Shown here one piece after another: positions 44,907-53,250 of a stretch of DNA of 64,000 nucleotides (positions are counted from its first letter, which is position 1; every line of letters begins with the position of its first letter). A program made the position numbers and the translations under genes. This DNA comes from JBCBEX01 sp038528235 (GTDB lineage: Bacteria; Bacteroidota; Rhodothermia; Rhodothermales; Rubricoccaceae). Under the pieces are notes generated by a model, which worked only from the letters and a program-made list of their open reading frames with translations, ran no database searches and had not been told where the DNA came from. Location: assembly GCA_038528235.1 (NCBI GenBank), contig JBCBEX010000003.1, positions 53,578 through 117,577 on the forward strand, given 5' to 3'.

Positions 44907-46523
44907 ATGCCGCGTGCCAACCTCCTCCTTGCACTCCTGCTCCTGCCGAGTGCCGTGTTCGCACAGGTCGTGGGCAAGACCAACGCGGAGCTCGAAGTAG
45001 CGGGCGTCGAGTATGCGGTGGTCGCCACACAGAACTTCGGCGCTCAGTTCAAGGCAGGTGCTCCGTTCGGGCCCTATGAGATCGTCCAGGCCGTCGACGA
45101 GGCTGGCGAAGGCACTACCCTCGACGGCTGTGACCCGATCACCAACCCGGACGAAGTCGCGGGCAAGATTGCGCTCATTAGTCGCGGCACCTGCGCCTTC
45201 GTGACAAAAGCCGAGAACGCGGCCAACGCGGGCGCTGTCGCCTACATCGTCTATATGGATGAGCGTGAAGGCCAAGACGGCGAGGGCCTCGTCAACATGG
45301 GTGGCGACTGCGACGAGACCGTCTGCTCAGTCCCCGGCGTGTTCCTGAGCCGCCGTGACTACAAATCAATCCTAGCCGACGTTGAGGCTGGTACCGAAGG
45401 CACGATCTACAACAGCTTTGAACCACCCGACATCGGCGTTGTCGACACGGAGGTCATCAATGTGTCCCTCTACGACAATGGCTTTTTCGGCGCAGACGAG
45501 GACCTCAGTCTCTCCGTTTTGGGCGAGGCCCCCTTCACCTACAACGGGTTCACGCCGCTCCGCGTCGGCACGGTCCTCGTCGGCATTGACGGCACAGTCG
45601 CGACGAATCCCTATGCCGGCATGTCCGAGTATGTACGGAGCGGCACGGTACTTTCGGGCACTTTTAACGGCGATCCCGCAGCACAGGCGTCGTTCAGGTC
45701 GGAGCAGTTGGGCGTGGGAGTGACGAACCTCGTCTACGGACCAGTCGGCGCCCCACACCTCTTCTTTCAGCTCTCCGTGTCGAGCACGACTGGTACCGAA
45801 ATCCCAGACGTCTACGTCGGCCTCTTTGCCGACTGGAACATCGCCGACGACGAGGCTGACACCGGAGCCGACGACCTCGGCGGGTATTACGAGGACCTGA
45901 GCTACTACGGAGACATTTACATGCCCTACGTCTTCGATGACGACCAAGCCCAGTTCTACGGGCTCCTCCCCGCCGTAGGGCTCAGCAGTGCGGAACTGAG
46001 ACCCGCCGGCTATGCCACGGATGTAGACGTGGCCGACGACGCCCAGCTCTTTGCCGGACTCACGACACGCCTGCCACCGTCAGAGCAGGAGCAAGAGCGT
46101 GCGACGGTCATTGGGCAAGGCCCCTACACGCTCCCAGCCGATGGCACACCCGTCGTCGCCACCTTCGCGCTCGTGGCCGCCACCTCGTTCGCCGAACTGA
46201 TCGACCACGCCGAAGCCACCTTCCCGCCGGTCGTGGCCTCCGAGGAAGAGCCCATCGCTGACCCCTACCGGCTCGCGTCGGTCTACCCCAATCCTGTGTC
46301 GACAACGGCGACGGTCGGCTTCACGCTGCCGACGAGCGAGGACGCCCACGTGGAGGTGTTCGACCTGCTCGGGCGGCGCGTGGCGACGCTTGCCGACGGC
46401 CTCCGCGCCGCGGGCGAGCACCGCGTCACGCTGAACGCAGCGGGCCTGCCGAGCGGCGTCTATGTGGTACGACTCAGCACGCCGAGCGCCACGCTCACCG
46501 AGCGCGTCACCGTCGTGCGCTAA
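44907..46523 (+). CDS. Secreted PA-domain protein with T9SS type-A sorting domain (paralog 5)
   Basis: 538 residues from ATG 44907 (MPRANLLLALLLLPSAVFAQ). PA domain: TTLDGCDPITNPDEVAGKIA with Cys residues in GGDCDETVCSVPG. Middle module: VGIDGTVATNPYAG and GLFADWNIADDEADTGADDL. Sorting domain: YPNPVSTTATVGFTLPTSED...VEVFDLLGRRVATL. It runs 33 bp behind paralog 4. The stop TAA at 46521-46523 overlaps the stop of the convergent rhodanese gene. Role as for the paralogs: extracellular, otherwise unknown. Confidence 0.85.
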   Translation: MPRANLLLALLLLPSAVFAQVVGKTNAELEVAGVEYAVVATQNFGAQFKAGAPFGPYEIVQAVDEAGEGTTLDGCDPITNPDEVAGKIALISRGTCAFVTKAENAANAGAVAYIVYMDEREGQDGEGLVNMGGDCDETVCSVPGVFLSRRDYKSILADVEAGTEGTIYNSFEPPDIGVVDTEVINVSLYDNGFFGADEDLSLSVLGEAPFTYNGFTPLRVGTVLVGIDGTVATNPYAGMSEYVRSGTVLSGTFNGDPAAQASFRSEQLGVGVTNLVYGPVGAPHLFFQLSVSSTTGTEIPDVYVGLFADWNIADDEADTGADDLGGYYEDLSYYGDIYMPYVFDDDQAQFYGLLPAVGLSSAELRPAGYATDVDVADDAQLFAGLTTRLPPSEQEQERATVIGQGPYTLPADGTPVVATFALVAATSFAELIDHAEATFPPVVASEEEPIADPYRLASVYPNPVSTTATVGFTLPTSEDAHVEVFDLLGRRVATLADGLRAAGEHRVTLNAAGLPSGVYVVRLSTPSATLTERVTVVR

Positions 46524-46870
46524 CGAACAGTCTTCGCCCCGGCCTGCTTGAGTGCGCCGAGGCTGCCCACGTTCACCGGCTGCGCGAACCCCAGCTTGGC
46601 GAGGCGGCGCTGCGCCTTGCTGCTGCGGTGGCCCGAGCGGCAGTAGAGATAGACCGGCGCGTCCCGGTCCAGCCCGAGCGCCTCCACCTGCGCGTCGAAG
46701 TCGCCCGCGAGCACGTTGACGTTGCGCGCCTCTTCCAGGTGGCCCTGGGCAAACTCGGCGGACGTTCGCACGTCGAGCACGGGCGCCTCGGGGGCACGCT
46801 GCGCAAGGAAGTCGGCGGCCGAGAGCGACGGCAGCACGGGGCCGCGCTTGAAGAGATCGAAGAGACCCAT
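46520..46870 (-). CDS. Single-domain rhodanese-like protein
   Basis: 116 residues from ATG 46870 (MGLFDLFKRG). A single rhodanese domain has the active-site loop CRSGHRS with Cys77, and LDVRTSAEFAQGHLEEARNV, the usual substrate-side motif. There is no signal peptide, so it is cytoplasmic. Rhodaneses transfer sulfane sulfur, but the partner here is unknown. It is the last of three minus-strand genes after AtuA-like and thioredoxin, 64 bp downstream of the latter. Confidence 0.92.
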   Translation of the reverse strand: MGLFDLFKRGPVLPSLSAADFLAQRAPEAPVLDVRTSAEFAQGHLEEARNVNVLAGDFDAQVEALGLDRDAPVYLYCRSGHRSSKAQRRLAKLGFAQPVNVGSLGALKQAGAKTVR

Positions 46871-46934
46871 TTCTGGGGTATGCAGGTGGGGAGGGGTTCG
46901 ACGCGTGGAGGTGCCAGCGTTTGCTGGTTTCACC

Positions 46935-47243
46935 CTACGCAAGGTGCTCGTCGAGCCAGCGGCGAAGCCCCGGCTCGGGCAGGGCGCCGGTGAACTCGGC
47001 CGCGACAGTGCCGTGGCGAAAGAGCTTCACGGCGGGGATGCCGCGCACGTCGTACTGCCGGGCGAGCGCCGGGTGCGCATCCACGTTGATCTTGACGAGC
47101 CGCCACGCGCCGTCGCTCTCGCGGGCGAGCCGCTCGATGGTCGGCCCGAGCACGCGGCACGGTCCGCACCACGGGGCCCAGAAATCGACCACGACGGGCT
47201 TCTCGTGGCTCTTGGCGAGGACGGCAGTCTGGAAGTCAGCCAT
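46935..47243 (-). CDS. trxA: Thioredoxin
   Basis: 102 residues from ATG 47243; the WCGPC active site is at 25-29 and the cis-Pro loop in GIPAVKLFRHG follows. A cytoplasmic disulfide reductase is inferred. The neighbouring rhodanese may use or supply it with thiols. There is a 89-bp gap from the upstream AtuA-like gene. Confidence 0.95.
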   Translation of the reverse strand: MADFQTAVLAKSHEKPVVVDFWAPWCGPCRVLGPTIERLARESDGAWRLVKINVDAHPALARQYDVRGIPAVKLFRHGTVAAEFTGALPEPGLRRWLDEHLA

Positions 47244-47332
47244 GGCAGCAAGCGATTGATCCGTGGGCTCACGAAACGACACGAGCGCACCCACTGATCC
47301 ACCGCCCGATGGCATCACCGCCGCACTCGCCA

Positions 47333-48700
47333 CTACACCGTCACTACCTCGACCTGGGGCGTCACGGCCGTCTTCGGGATGAGCGCAGGCCAGTAGGCGA
47401 TCACCTCGCTCGGCTTGGGACGGCCTCCGGCGAAGCCCGTCACGCCGCTCGGGCCGGTGAGGATGAGCGGGGCGATCTCGCGGCCAAACTGCGCCACAGC
47501 CTCGCGGTCGGGGCTGCGGACGGATACGCGCAGCATTACCTCGTCGAGATCCGTCGGGGCCGCGTCGGACGTTTCCGTGAGCGCGTGCGCGCCGATGAGT
47601 TCGGCCCGGACCTCGTCGAAGTGGAGCCCGAGCGCGGCGAGGCGACGCTGGAGAATATCAGCAGCGTGGCGCGCCTTAGCGGCGGGGTCGGGCCAGGAGT
47701 AGACCAGCGTCGAAGTCGCCTTCCAGCCATCGGCATAGGCGGCGCTGACCTTGTAGAACGCCGTGTTCTCGGTGCCGCGGATGCCGTGGACGCGCACGCG
47801 GTTCGGGCCGATGTCGTCGAGGTGGATCGAGGTGAAGTCGGCGACGCAGTCAGGGGTGATGTAGTCGGTCGGGTCGCCGATCTCGTAGAGCAACTGCTCC
47901 GCGACCGTCTGCCGCGAGACGAGGCCGCCGGTGCCCGCGTGCTTCGTGACGACGAACGTCCCGTCCGGCGCGGCCTCCACAATGGGGAAGCCCACGTCGT
48001 GCAGGTCCGGCACGGTCTGCCAGTCGGTGAAGTTGCCGCCCGACGCCTGCGCGCCGCACTCGAGGATGTGCCCGGCGACGGTGCCCGCGGCCATCTTGTC
48101 CCAGTCGTCCATCGCCCAGCCGAAGCGGTCGATCATCGGCGCAAGCGTGAGGCCCGTGTCGGTCGTCCGCCCCGTCACCACCACATCGGCACCCTGGCGG
48201 AGCGCCTCCACGATGGGCGCGGCCCCGAGGTAGGCGTTCGCGCTCACGACCGCATCGCGCACGTCGGCGAGCGGCTGGCCCGTCTCCATGTGCTTCAGTG
48301 CGATGCCGTCAGCGAGGAGGTCGTCGAGCCGGTCGAGGAGGTCATCGCCCATGACGACGGCCACCTTGAGGCCGGTGTGTCCGCGCTCGCGCGCCGCTGC
48401 CACGATGGCGTCGCGGCAGGCCGTCGGGTTCACGCCGCCCCCGTTGGAGATGATCTTGAAGCCCTTTCCCTGGATATCGGGAAGCAGTTCGGTGACGACC
48501 TCCACGAAATCGCGCGCATAGCCCATCTCGGGACGGCGCAGCTTCTGCTTCTGCATGATGGACATCGTGACCTCGGCGAGGTAGTCCATCACGAGCACAT
48601 CGATCGGCCCGCGCCGCGCCTGGTCGATGGGGGCACGCTGGAGGTCGCCCCAGAAGCCCTGCCCGGAGGCGATGCGGAGAGGAGCGGGGGTATCGGACAT
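47333..48700 (-). CDS. AtuA-like (DUF1446) acyclic terpene utilisation family protein
   Basis: 455 residues from ATG 48700; an extension to 48859 has no similarity. RIASGQGFWGDLQRAPIDQA, DYLAEVTMSIMQKQK, ISNGGGVNPTACRDAIVAAA and VTGRTTDTGLTLAPMIDRFG are typical DUF1446/AtuA motifs. In Pseudomonas AtuA is needed for growth on citronellol, but most family members have no known reaction and no other atu genes are here. It is cytoplasmic and heads the group with thioredoxin and rhodanese. Confidence 0.88.
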   Translation of the reverse strand: MSDTPAPLRIASGQGFWGDLQRAPIDQARRGPIDVLVMDYLAEVTMSIMQKQKLRRPEMGYARDFVEVVTELLPDIQGKGFKIISNGGGVNPTACRDAIVAAARERGHTGLKVAVVMGDDLLDRLDDLLADGIALKHMETGQPLADVRDAVVSANAYLGAAPIVEALRQGADVVVTGRTTDTGLTLAPMIDRFGWAMDDWDKMAAGTVAGHILECGAQASGGNFTDWQTVPDLHDVGFPIVEAAPDGTFVVTKHAGTGGLVSRQTVAEQLLYEIGDPTDYITPDCVADFTSIHLDDIGPNRVRVHGIRGTENTAFYKVSAAYADGWKATSTLVYSWPDPAAKARHAADILQRRLAALGLHFDEVRAELIGAHALTETSDAAPTDLDEVMLRVSVRSPDREAVAQFGREIAPLILTGPSGVTGFAGGRPKPSEVIAYWPALIPKTAVTPQVEVVTV

Positions 48701-49013
48701 GAGCGGTAGAATGCGAGTGCGGAAGCGGAGGAGGTGGTGCGTGCCAGGCGAGACCGAATACGCGACACCGGACGGATTGTACCGGTCCTCTAGGCAGAGG
48801 CTGCACCCTACCCACAGGGTCATCCCCGCGACCGCAGGGATCCATACGGTGTACTGCATGGATCCCGGATCGAGTCCGGGATGACCAAAGTGGGGGTGAG
48901 CTACTGCCCTGTCGCCTTGGTATTCAGTGCTTCCCGCTGAGCACGAAAGAGCTTGATGCCGGAAGGGCTTCCGAAGCTACGCCGTCCGGCGCGTCGCTCG
49001 TCGCCCGGATACG
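48701..49013. other. 313-bp gap between AtuA-like and pyrR genes
   Basis: It holds a palindromic repeat element (48818-48886) and no convincing gene. It could also contain the AtuA promoter, but I do not see one. Confidence 0.5.
48818..48886. repeat. GTCATCC...GGATGAC palindromic repeat element (copy 1)
   Basis: The ends GGTCATCCC (48818-48826) and GGGATGACC (48878-48886) are perfect inverted repeats. Inside the right half ATCCCGGA/TCCGGGAT (48862-48869, 48875-48882) forms a second stem. Shared half-element at 56607-56627 and a longer relative at 61140-61265. Confidence 0.7.
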
Positions 49014-49529
49014 TCAATCGTCCAAGAACACGCGTGCCTCGTCGCCCTCGACTTCGACGACCACGCGCTCGGTGTGCTTGGTCGGGATGACCGCGCCTAC
49101 GAAGTCGGGCTGGATCGGGTACTCCCGGTGGCCACGGTCCACGAGCACGACGAGTTGGATCGAACGCGGACGCCCATGCGCGAGGACTGCCTCGATGGCC
49201 GCGCGGGCGGTGCGGCCGGTGAAGAGCACGTCGTCCACGAGCACCACGTCGCGGTCGGTCACGTCAGGGCCGTCTAGCTCGGTGGGCGTCTCGCCGGTGT
49301 GATCATCGCGGAAGGCTTGCACGTCAAGGTGCGACACGGGCGGCGCCGTGCCTGTCTCCTCACCGACGATGGCACCGAGTCGACGGGCGAGCGCCGTCCC
49401 ACGCGTGCGGATGCCGAACACGAGCACATCGCCACCGCGGTTGCGCTCGATGACCTCGTAGGCAAGACGCGTGAGCGTGCGGCGGACGCGCGACGACGAG
49501 AGCAGGACGGTGCGAGCGGAGGCAGGCAT
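49014..49529 (-). CDS. pyrR: PyrR-type uracil phosphoribosyltransferase / regulator
   Basis: 171 residues from ATG 49529. The PRPP-binding loop VVLVDDVLFTGRTARAAIEA is classic, and RTRGTALARRLGAIVGEETG and VDRGHREYPIQPDFVG match PyrR. PyrR binds pyr mRNA in the presence of UMP to control pyrimidine genes and has UPRTase activity. No pyr biosynthesis genes adjoin it and I see no attenuator with a PyrR-binding loop here. The start leaves off an upstream open stretch. Confidence 0.92.
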   Translation of the reverse strand: MPASARTVLLSSSRVRRTLTRLAYEVIERNRGGDVLVFGIRTRGTALARRLGAIVGEETGTAPPVSHLDVQAFRDDHTGETPTELDGPDVTDRDVVLVDDVLFTGRTARAAIEAVLAHGRPRSIQLVVLVDRGHREYPIQPDFVGAVIPTKHTERVVVEVEGDEARVFLDD

Positions 49530-49597
49530 GGCAAGAGGAAGCAACAAACTGGGTTGGCTCCCTCCGCTCGACGCGCCCCCTGACAAGACATCAGGGC

Positions 49598-49635
49598 GGT
49601 GGTCAAGCTGTCCCCTTCAGGTCTGAGGGGGACAG
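49598..49635. repeat. GGTGGTCAAGCTGTCCCC palindromic repeat (copy 1)
   Basis: An 18-bp leader identical to 58033-58050 runs into an inverted repeat (CTGTCCCC 49608-49615, GGGGACAG 49628-49635). It lies in the short gap between two minus-strand genes. Confidence 0.7.
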
Positions 49636-49694
49636 TTTTAGGTGACTCAGGAGCGCAGCGACTATCGCCTAAAACGGGGGGAGTCGAGACGATG

Positions 49695-50417
49695 TCAAGA
49701 TCGCACCCCATCCGCCACGGTGCCCGCCACGGCACGCAGCGTCTCGGCGTGGAGACGATGGCCGCCGTCAAAGTGCACGACTTCGTAGGCCACCCCGACA
49801 CCATCGAGCGCGGCCTGCGCCTGAGCGAGGTATTCCGGCGTCAGAAACGGGTCCTCGGCGCCAACGACGATCTGCACGTCTGCCGCGTCGAGCCACGCGG
49901 CGCGTGCTTCGGGCCAATCGAGGTCGTGCGGCGGGACGTTGCCCCAGGTAATGAAGCGCTGCGCACGATGGGAGCGCTCGGCCAGGAGCGGGCTGCGGTC
50001 GAGCCAGCGGCCAATCGTCGCCGCGCCCTGCGAGAAGCCAAAGCCGACGAGCCGCGCCGCTTTGGGATGAACGTCGTGACGCGCGCAGACCTCGGCGAAG
50101 ACCGCGTCGAGGTACGCCACCTGGTCGGCGATCTCGGCGTCGCGGTCGTCGCGCGTCATCCACGAGGCCGCGACGCGCTGGTAGGTCCCGTGGTTGCCCT
50201 GCCCGTCGGCGCCGTCGAGGTAGAAGCGCGATAGCCCCTCCGGCGCAACGATGAGGTGCCCCGGCGCAACGATGGCGTGGAAGTGGCGGAGGAAGTACGA
50301 CGCGAGCTGACCATAGCCATGGCAGACAACCCAGACCTCGCGGACTGGCCCCTCGTCGGGTGGCGGCAGCGTGTAGTAGCGGGCTGTGCGGGGAATGGTG
50401 AGCGTGTGCTTCGTCAC
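49695..50417 (-). CDS. Alpha/beta hydrolase, phospholipase/carboxylesterase type
   Basis: 240 residues from GTG 50417; an ATG farther upstream at 50489 would add unrelated residues. The nucleophile elbow GFSQG has Ser129, with likely Asp189 (GAEDPF) and His220 (DGGHRLH) completing the triad. An oxyanion-type loop VCHGYGQLASYF lies near residue 31. There is no signal peptide, so it is cytoplasmic. The substrate is not known. It is divergent from the DUF2256/Cry pair. Confidence 0.85.
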   Translation of the reverse strand: MTKHTLTIPRTARYYTLPPPDEGPVREVWVVCHGYGQLASYFLRHFHAIVAPGHLIVAPEGLSRFYLDGADGQGNHGTYQRVAASWMTRDDRDAEIADQVAYLDAVFAEVCARHDVHPKAARLVGFGFSQGAATIGRWLDRSPLLAERSHRAQRFITWGNVPPHDLDWPEARAAWLDAADVQIVVGAEDPFLTPEYLAQAQAALDGVGVAYEVVHFDGGHRLHAETLRAVAGTVADGVRS

Positions 50418-50556
50418 AGGTCGCAGGTCTAAGGTCGCAGGTCTGGCGGTCCGAACATCGCGCCGGGGCTGAACGTAGGAGACGCGCACCTCTTCAGATG
50501 GCTCCCTCTTTCGCAGCCATCTCGCCCTTCTGTTCTCACCTCCTCCGCTTCGTCCG

Positions 50557-50727
50557 ATGGCGAAGAAGCGCTCCGGCTCCCCTCGCTACACCAAGTCCAC
50601 GCTCCCCTCGAAGACGTGCGCCGTCTGCGGCCGCCCATTCGACTGGCGCAAGAAGTGGGCGGACGTGTGGGACGAGGTGAAGTACTGCTCCGAGCGCTGC
50701 CGCCGCAACCGGAATAAGGGCACGTGA
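50557..50727 (+). CDS. DUF2256 zinc-ribbon-like microprotein
   Basis: 56 residues, read directly from the bases: MAKKRSGSPRYTKSTLPSK, then CAVCGRPFDWRKKW and KYCSERCRRNRN. The Cys pairs CxxC and CxxxC match the DUF2256 family. It is very basic, so nucleic-acid binding is plausible. It lies 76 bp before the Cry-DASH gene on the same strand; a DUF2256 gene next to a cryptochrome/photolyase gene is a recurrent arrangement in bacteria, so I infer a shared function, though what it does is unknown. Confidence 0.85.
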   Translation: MAKKRSGSPRYTKSTLPSKTCAVCGRPFDWRKKWADVWDEVKYCSERCRRNRNKGT

Positions 50728-50803
50728 GCTGACGCGACCCGGTGACGCCGCGCGCCGCTTCCCCACGCCTTTCTCCTTCTGCCTATCCCGCCCCCAACAC
50801 GCT

Positions 50804-52267
50804 GTGACGACTCACCTCCTCTGGCTCCGCAACGACCTCCGCCTCCACGACCACGAAGCGCTCGTCGCTGCATTGGAGGGCGCCGACCGGCTGCTCGCCG
50901 TCTACTGCTTAGACCCGCGCCACTTCGGCGAGACGCGCTTGGGCTTTGCCAGGACCGGCGCGCTGCGGGCGCGGTTTCTGCTGGAGAGCCTCGCTGACCT
51001 TCGCGCCTCGATGCGGAGCCGCGGCGGCGAGTTGATCGTCCGGCACGGCAAGCCCGAGGACGTGCTCCCTACGCTCGTCGCCGAGCACGACGTCGCGGCG
51101 GTCTTCGCGCACGATGAGCCGATGTCGGAGGAGATGGCGGTCTCCAACGCCGTGGACCGCGCCGTGCCCGAGCGTATCCCCATGACCTACTTCTGGGGCC
51201 ACACGCTCTACCACCTCGACGACCTTCCGATGGACGCGGCGACGGACCTCCCGCAGGTCTTCAGCGCGTTTCGCCGCAAGGTGGAGAAGCGGTCGAGCGT
51301 CCGCGCTCCGTACGACGCCCCCGACACGCTCCCGCCGCCCCCCGAAGGCCTCGATGCGGGGACCTTCCCCTCGGTGGCGGACCTCGGCCTGACGCCCTAC
51401 GAGCAGGACGAGCGCACCGCCATCCTGATGCGCGGCGGCGAAACGGAGGGGCTCGCGCGCCTCGACCAGTATTTCTGGAAGCAGGACCTCCTCAAGGTCT
51501 ACAAGGAGACGCGCAACGGACTACTCGGCGCGGACTACTCGTCGAAGTTCTCGCCCTGGCTCGCGCACGGCTGCCTCTCGCCGCGCCGCATCCACGCCGA
51601 GGTCGACGCCTACGAGGCGCAGCGGGTCTCGAACAAGAGCACCTACTGGCTCATCTTCGAACTCATCTGGCGCGACTACTTCCGGTTCTACGGCTTCTTC
51701 CACGGCGACGCACTCTTCCACGCCAGCGGCCCAGACGGTGCCGCCATCGACTGGGAGCGCGACCGCGCCGCCTTCGACCGCTGGGCCGACGGTGAGACGG
51801 GCTTCCCGTTCATCGACGCCAACATGCGCGAGCTCAACCTCACCGGCTTCATGTCGAACCGCGGCCGGCAGAACGTGGCGAGCTTCCTCACGAAGAACCT
51901 CAACCTCGACTGGCGCTGGGGCGCGTCGTACTTCGAGAGCCGCCTCGTCGACTACGACGTGACGAGCAACTGGGGCAACTGGGCCTACAACGCCGGCGTC
52001 GGGGCCGACCCGCGCGACCGCTACTTCAACATTCTCAGCCAAGGCGACCGCTACGACGGCCGCGGCGACTACGTGCGCCACTGGCTCCCCGAACTCGCCA
52101 ATCTCCGCGGTTTCGACGCGCACAAGCCGTGGGCCCTCCCGAAGGGCATTCTCCGCAAGGCGGGCATCGAACTCGACGACAACTACCCCGCGCCGATGAT
52201 CGACCTGGAGGCGTCCTATGACCAGATCCGCCAGGACCAACGCAAGCATGGCGCGAAGACGCGCTAG
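50804..52267 (+). CDS. DASH-type cryptochrome / photolyase family flavoprotein
   Basis: 487 residues from GTG 50804. The N-terminal Rossmann-like domain (TTHLLWLRNDLRLHDHEALV) holds the antenna site; the C-terminal FAD domain has ETRNGLLGADYSSKFSPWLA, YWLIFELIWRDYFRFYGFF, MRELNLTGFMSNRGRQNVAS and DVTSNWGNWAYNAGVGADPR. These are Cry-DASH signatures. Such proteins repair cyclobutane dimers in single-stranded DNA and may signal blue light. It is preceded by the DUF2256 gene and faces the degenerate LexA gene, whose end is 34 bp away. Confidence 0.95.
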   Translation: MTTHLLWLRNDLRLHDHEALVAALEGADRLLAVYCLDPRHFGETRLGFARTGALRARFLLESLADLRASMRSRGGELIVRHGKPEDVLPTLVAEHDVAAVFAHDEPMSEEMAVSNAVDRAVPERIPMTYFWGHTLYHLDDLPMDAATDLPQVFSAFRRKVEKRSSVRAPYDAPDTLPPPPEGLDAGTFPSVADLGLTPYEQDERTAILMRGGETEGLARLDQYFWKQDLLKVYKETRNGLLGADYSSKFSPWLAHGCLSPRRIHAEVDAYEAQRVSNKSTYWLIFELIWRDYFRFYGFFHGDALFHASGPDGAAIDWERDRAAFDRWADGETGFPFIDANMRELNLTGFMSNRGRQNVASFLTKNLNLDWRWGASYFESRLVDYDVTSNWGNWAYNAGVGADPRDRYFNILSQGDRYDGRGDYVRHWLPELANLRGFDAHKPWALPKGILRKAGIELDDNYPAPMIDLEASYDQIRQDQRKHGAKTR

Positions 52268-52301
52268 CGCGCAGCACCCTCGGTCTCGGCCCGCCTTCAG
52301 C

Positions 52302-52988
52302 TCAGGTGCTCGACCAGGTCTCGCCAGCCCGCTGCGCGTCGTAGTTCGTCACCACGTCTTCCGGGTGCATGAACGCTAGGGGGTCACAGACGAGGCCGAA
52401 CGGGCCCGCATGACCGGCATAAGGCCCGAGTACGCGAACGGGGCCCTCCTCGGGTGTGGCGTGATTGGTCACCTCCTTGCCATTGAGTGCTTCGAGACGC
52501 CACCCGTCCTGGTAGGGATAGACGCGCCGGAGGACGAGTCGCCCGTCGAGCAACACGACGCCGATCCCGCCACGCTCGACGTCGCCTTCGCCGAGGAGCA
52601 CGTGGGTGCTTCCACTGAGCGTCTCGGTCTCCACGGGCTGCTCGCCAATTTCGTAGGCGCGCGCCGCGTCGAGACCCGGCACAAGATCCGTGAGAGCGAG
52701 CCGCTTCGCCTTGGCGGTCGCGACTATCTCTCCTTCTTCGATATGGCCCTCCAGCGGAATGCCACGCCCTTCCTTGAGGTGATCGGCAAGCTGGTAGCCC
52801 GCGTCGTCGCGGCGCAGGAACCCCTTCTTGGCAAGCGCCTGCAGGTTTTGCGTCACCGAGTTCGGCGAGCGGTAACCAAAGTGCCCCACGATTTCGCGGT
52901 AGGTCGGCCACACCCGGTGCACGCCGACATGGTCCACGAGGTACTCCAAGAAGGCATGCTGCTTCTGCGTCAACTGCCGCCTGCTCAT
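52302..52988 (-). CDS. LexA-family DNA-binding protein lacking the self-cleavage residues
   Basis: 228 residues from ATG 52988. Residues 1-65 are a good LexA winged helix-turn-helix (LTQKQHAFLEYLVDHVG, FGYRSPNSVTQNLQALAKKG). Residues about 75-200 align with the S24 peptidase half, but the catalytic features are gone: the Ala-Gly cleavage site is Glu85-Gly86 (HIEEGEI), the Ser of the GDSM motif is replaced by Pro118 (GEQPVE), and the Lys is Arg154 (LVLRRVY). It therefore should not be inactivated by RecA filaments. A regulator controlled by another signal is inferred. Convergent with Cry-DASH. I see no second lexA in the window. Confidence 0.85.
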   Translation of the reverse strand: MSRRQLTQKQHAFLEYLVDHVGVHRVWPTYREIVGHFGYRSPNSVTQNLQALAKKGFLRRDDAGYQLADHLKEGRGIPLEGHIEEGEIVATAKAKRLALTDLVPGLDAARAYEIGEQPVETETLSGSTHVLLGEGDVERGGIGVVLLDGRLVLRRVYPYQDGWRLEALNGKEVTNHATPEEGPVRVLGPYAGHAGPFGLVCDPLAFMHPEDVVTNYDAQRAGETWSST

Positions 52989-53034
52989 CGCGCTGTACCC
53001 GGATTCCCTCGCCGCTATCTGATCGAACAAAGAC

Positions 53035-53049
53035 TAGGGGTTTTCCCTA
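53035..53049. promoter_or_regulatory. Possible operator upstream of the LexA-like gene
   Basis: TAGGGGTTTTCCCTA: TAGGG/CCCTA arms around GTTTT, 46 bp before the start codon. A related word CTAGGGACCC lies about 20 bp farther. Autoregulation is inferred from position only; the typical SOS box is not recognisable. Confidence 0.3.
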
Positions 53050-53162
53050 ACACCCCCGAGATACAATGCTCTAGGGACCCAAGAATTAACCAGTCTCCGT
53101 CGCCAAAGTCAACCCCGACGGGCGACTTGAACGATTTAGGCAGGCCCGGCTCCCATAAACCG

Positions 53163-53196
53163 CGGCGCCGCGCCTCCGGGTGGAAGCGCGGCGCCG
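53163..53196 (-). terminator. GC-rich hairpin downstream of yceI-like gene
   Basis: CGGCGCCGCGC (53163-53173) and GCGCGGCGCCG (53186-53196) pair perfectly over 11 bp with a 12-base loop. It lies 55 bp past the stop of the minus-strand gene. Only a short U-rich stretch follows, so activity is inferred. Confidence 0.5.
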
Positions 53197-53250
53197 ATGG
53201 GGTCGAGAGCGGTCCTGGCGTGCGCAGTGCGCGGCCTGCTTCGCCGCGAC

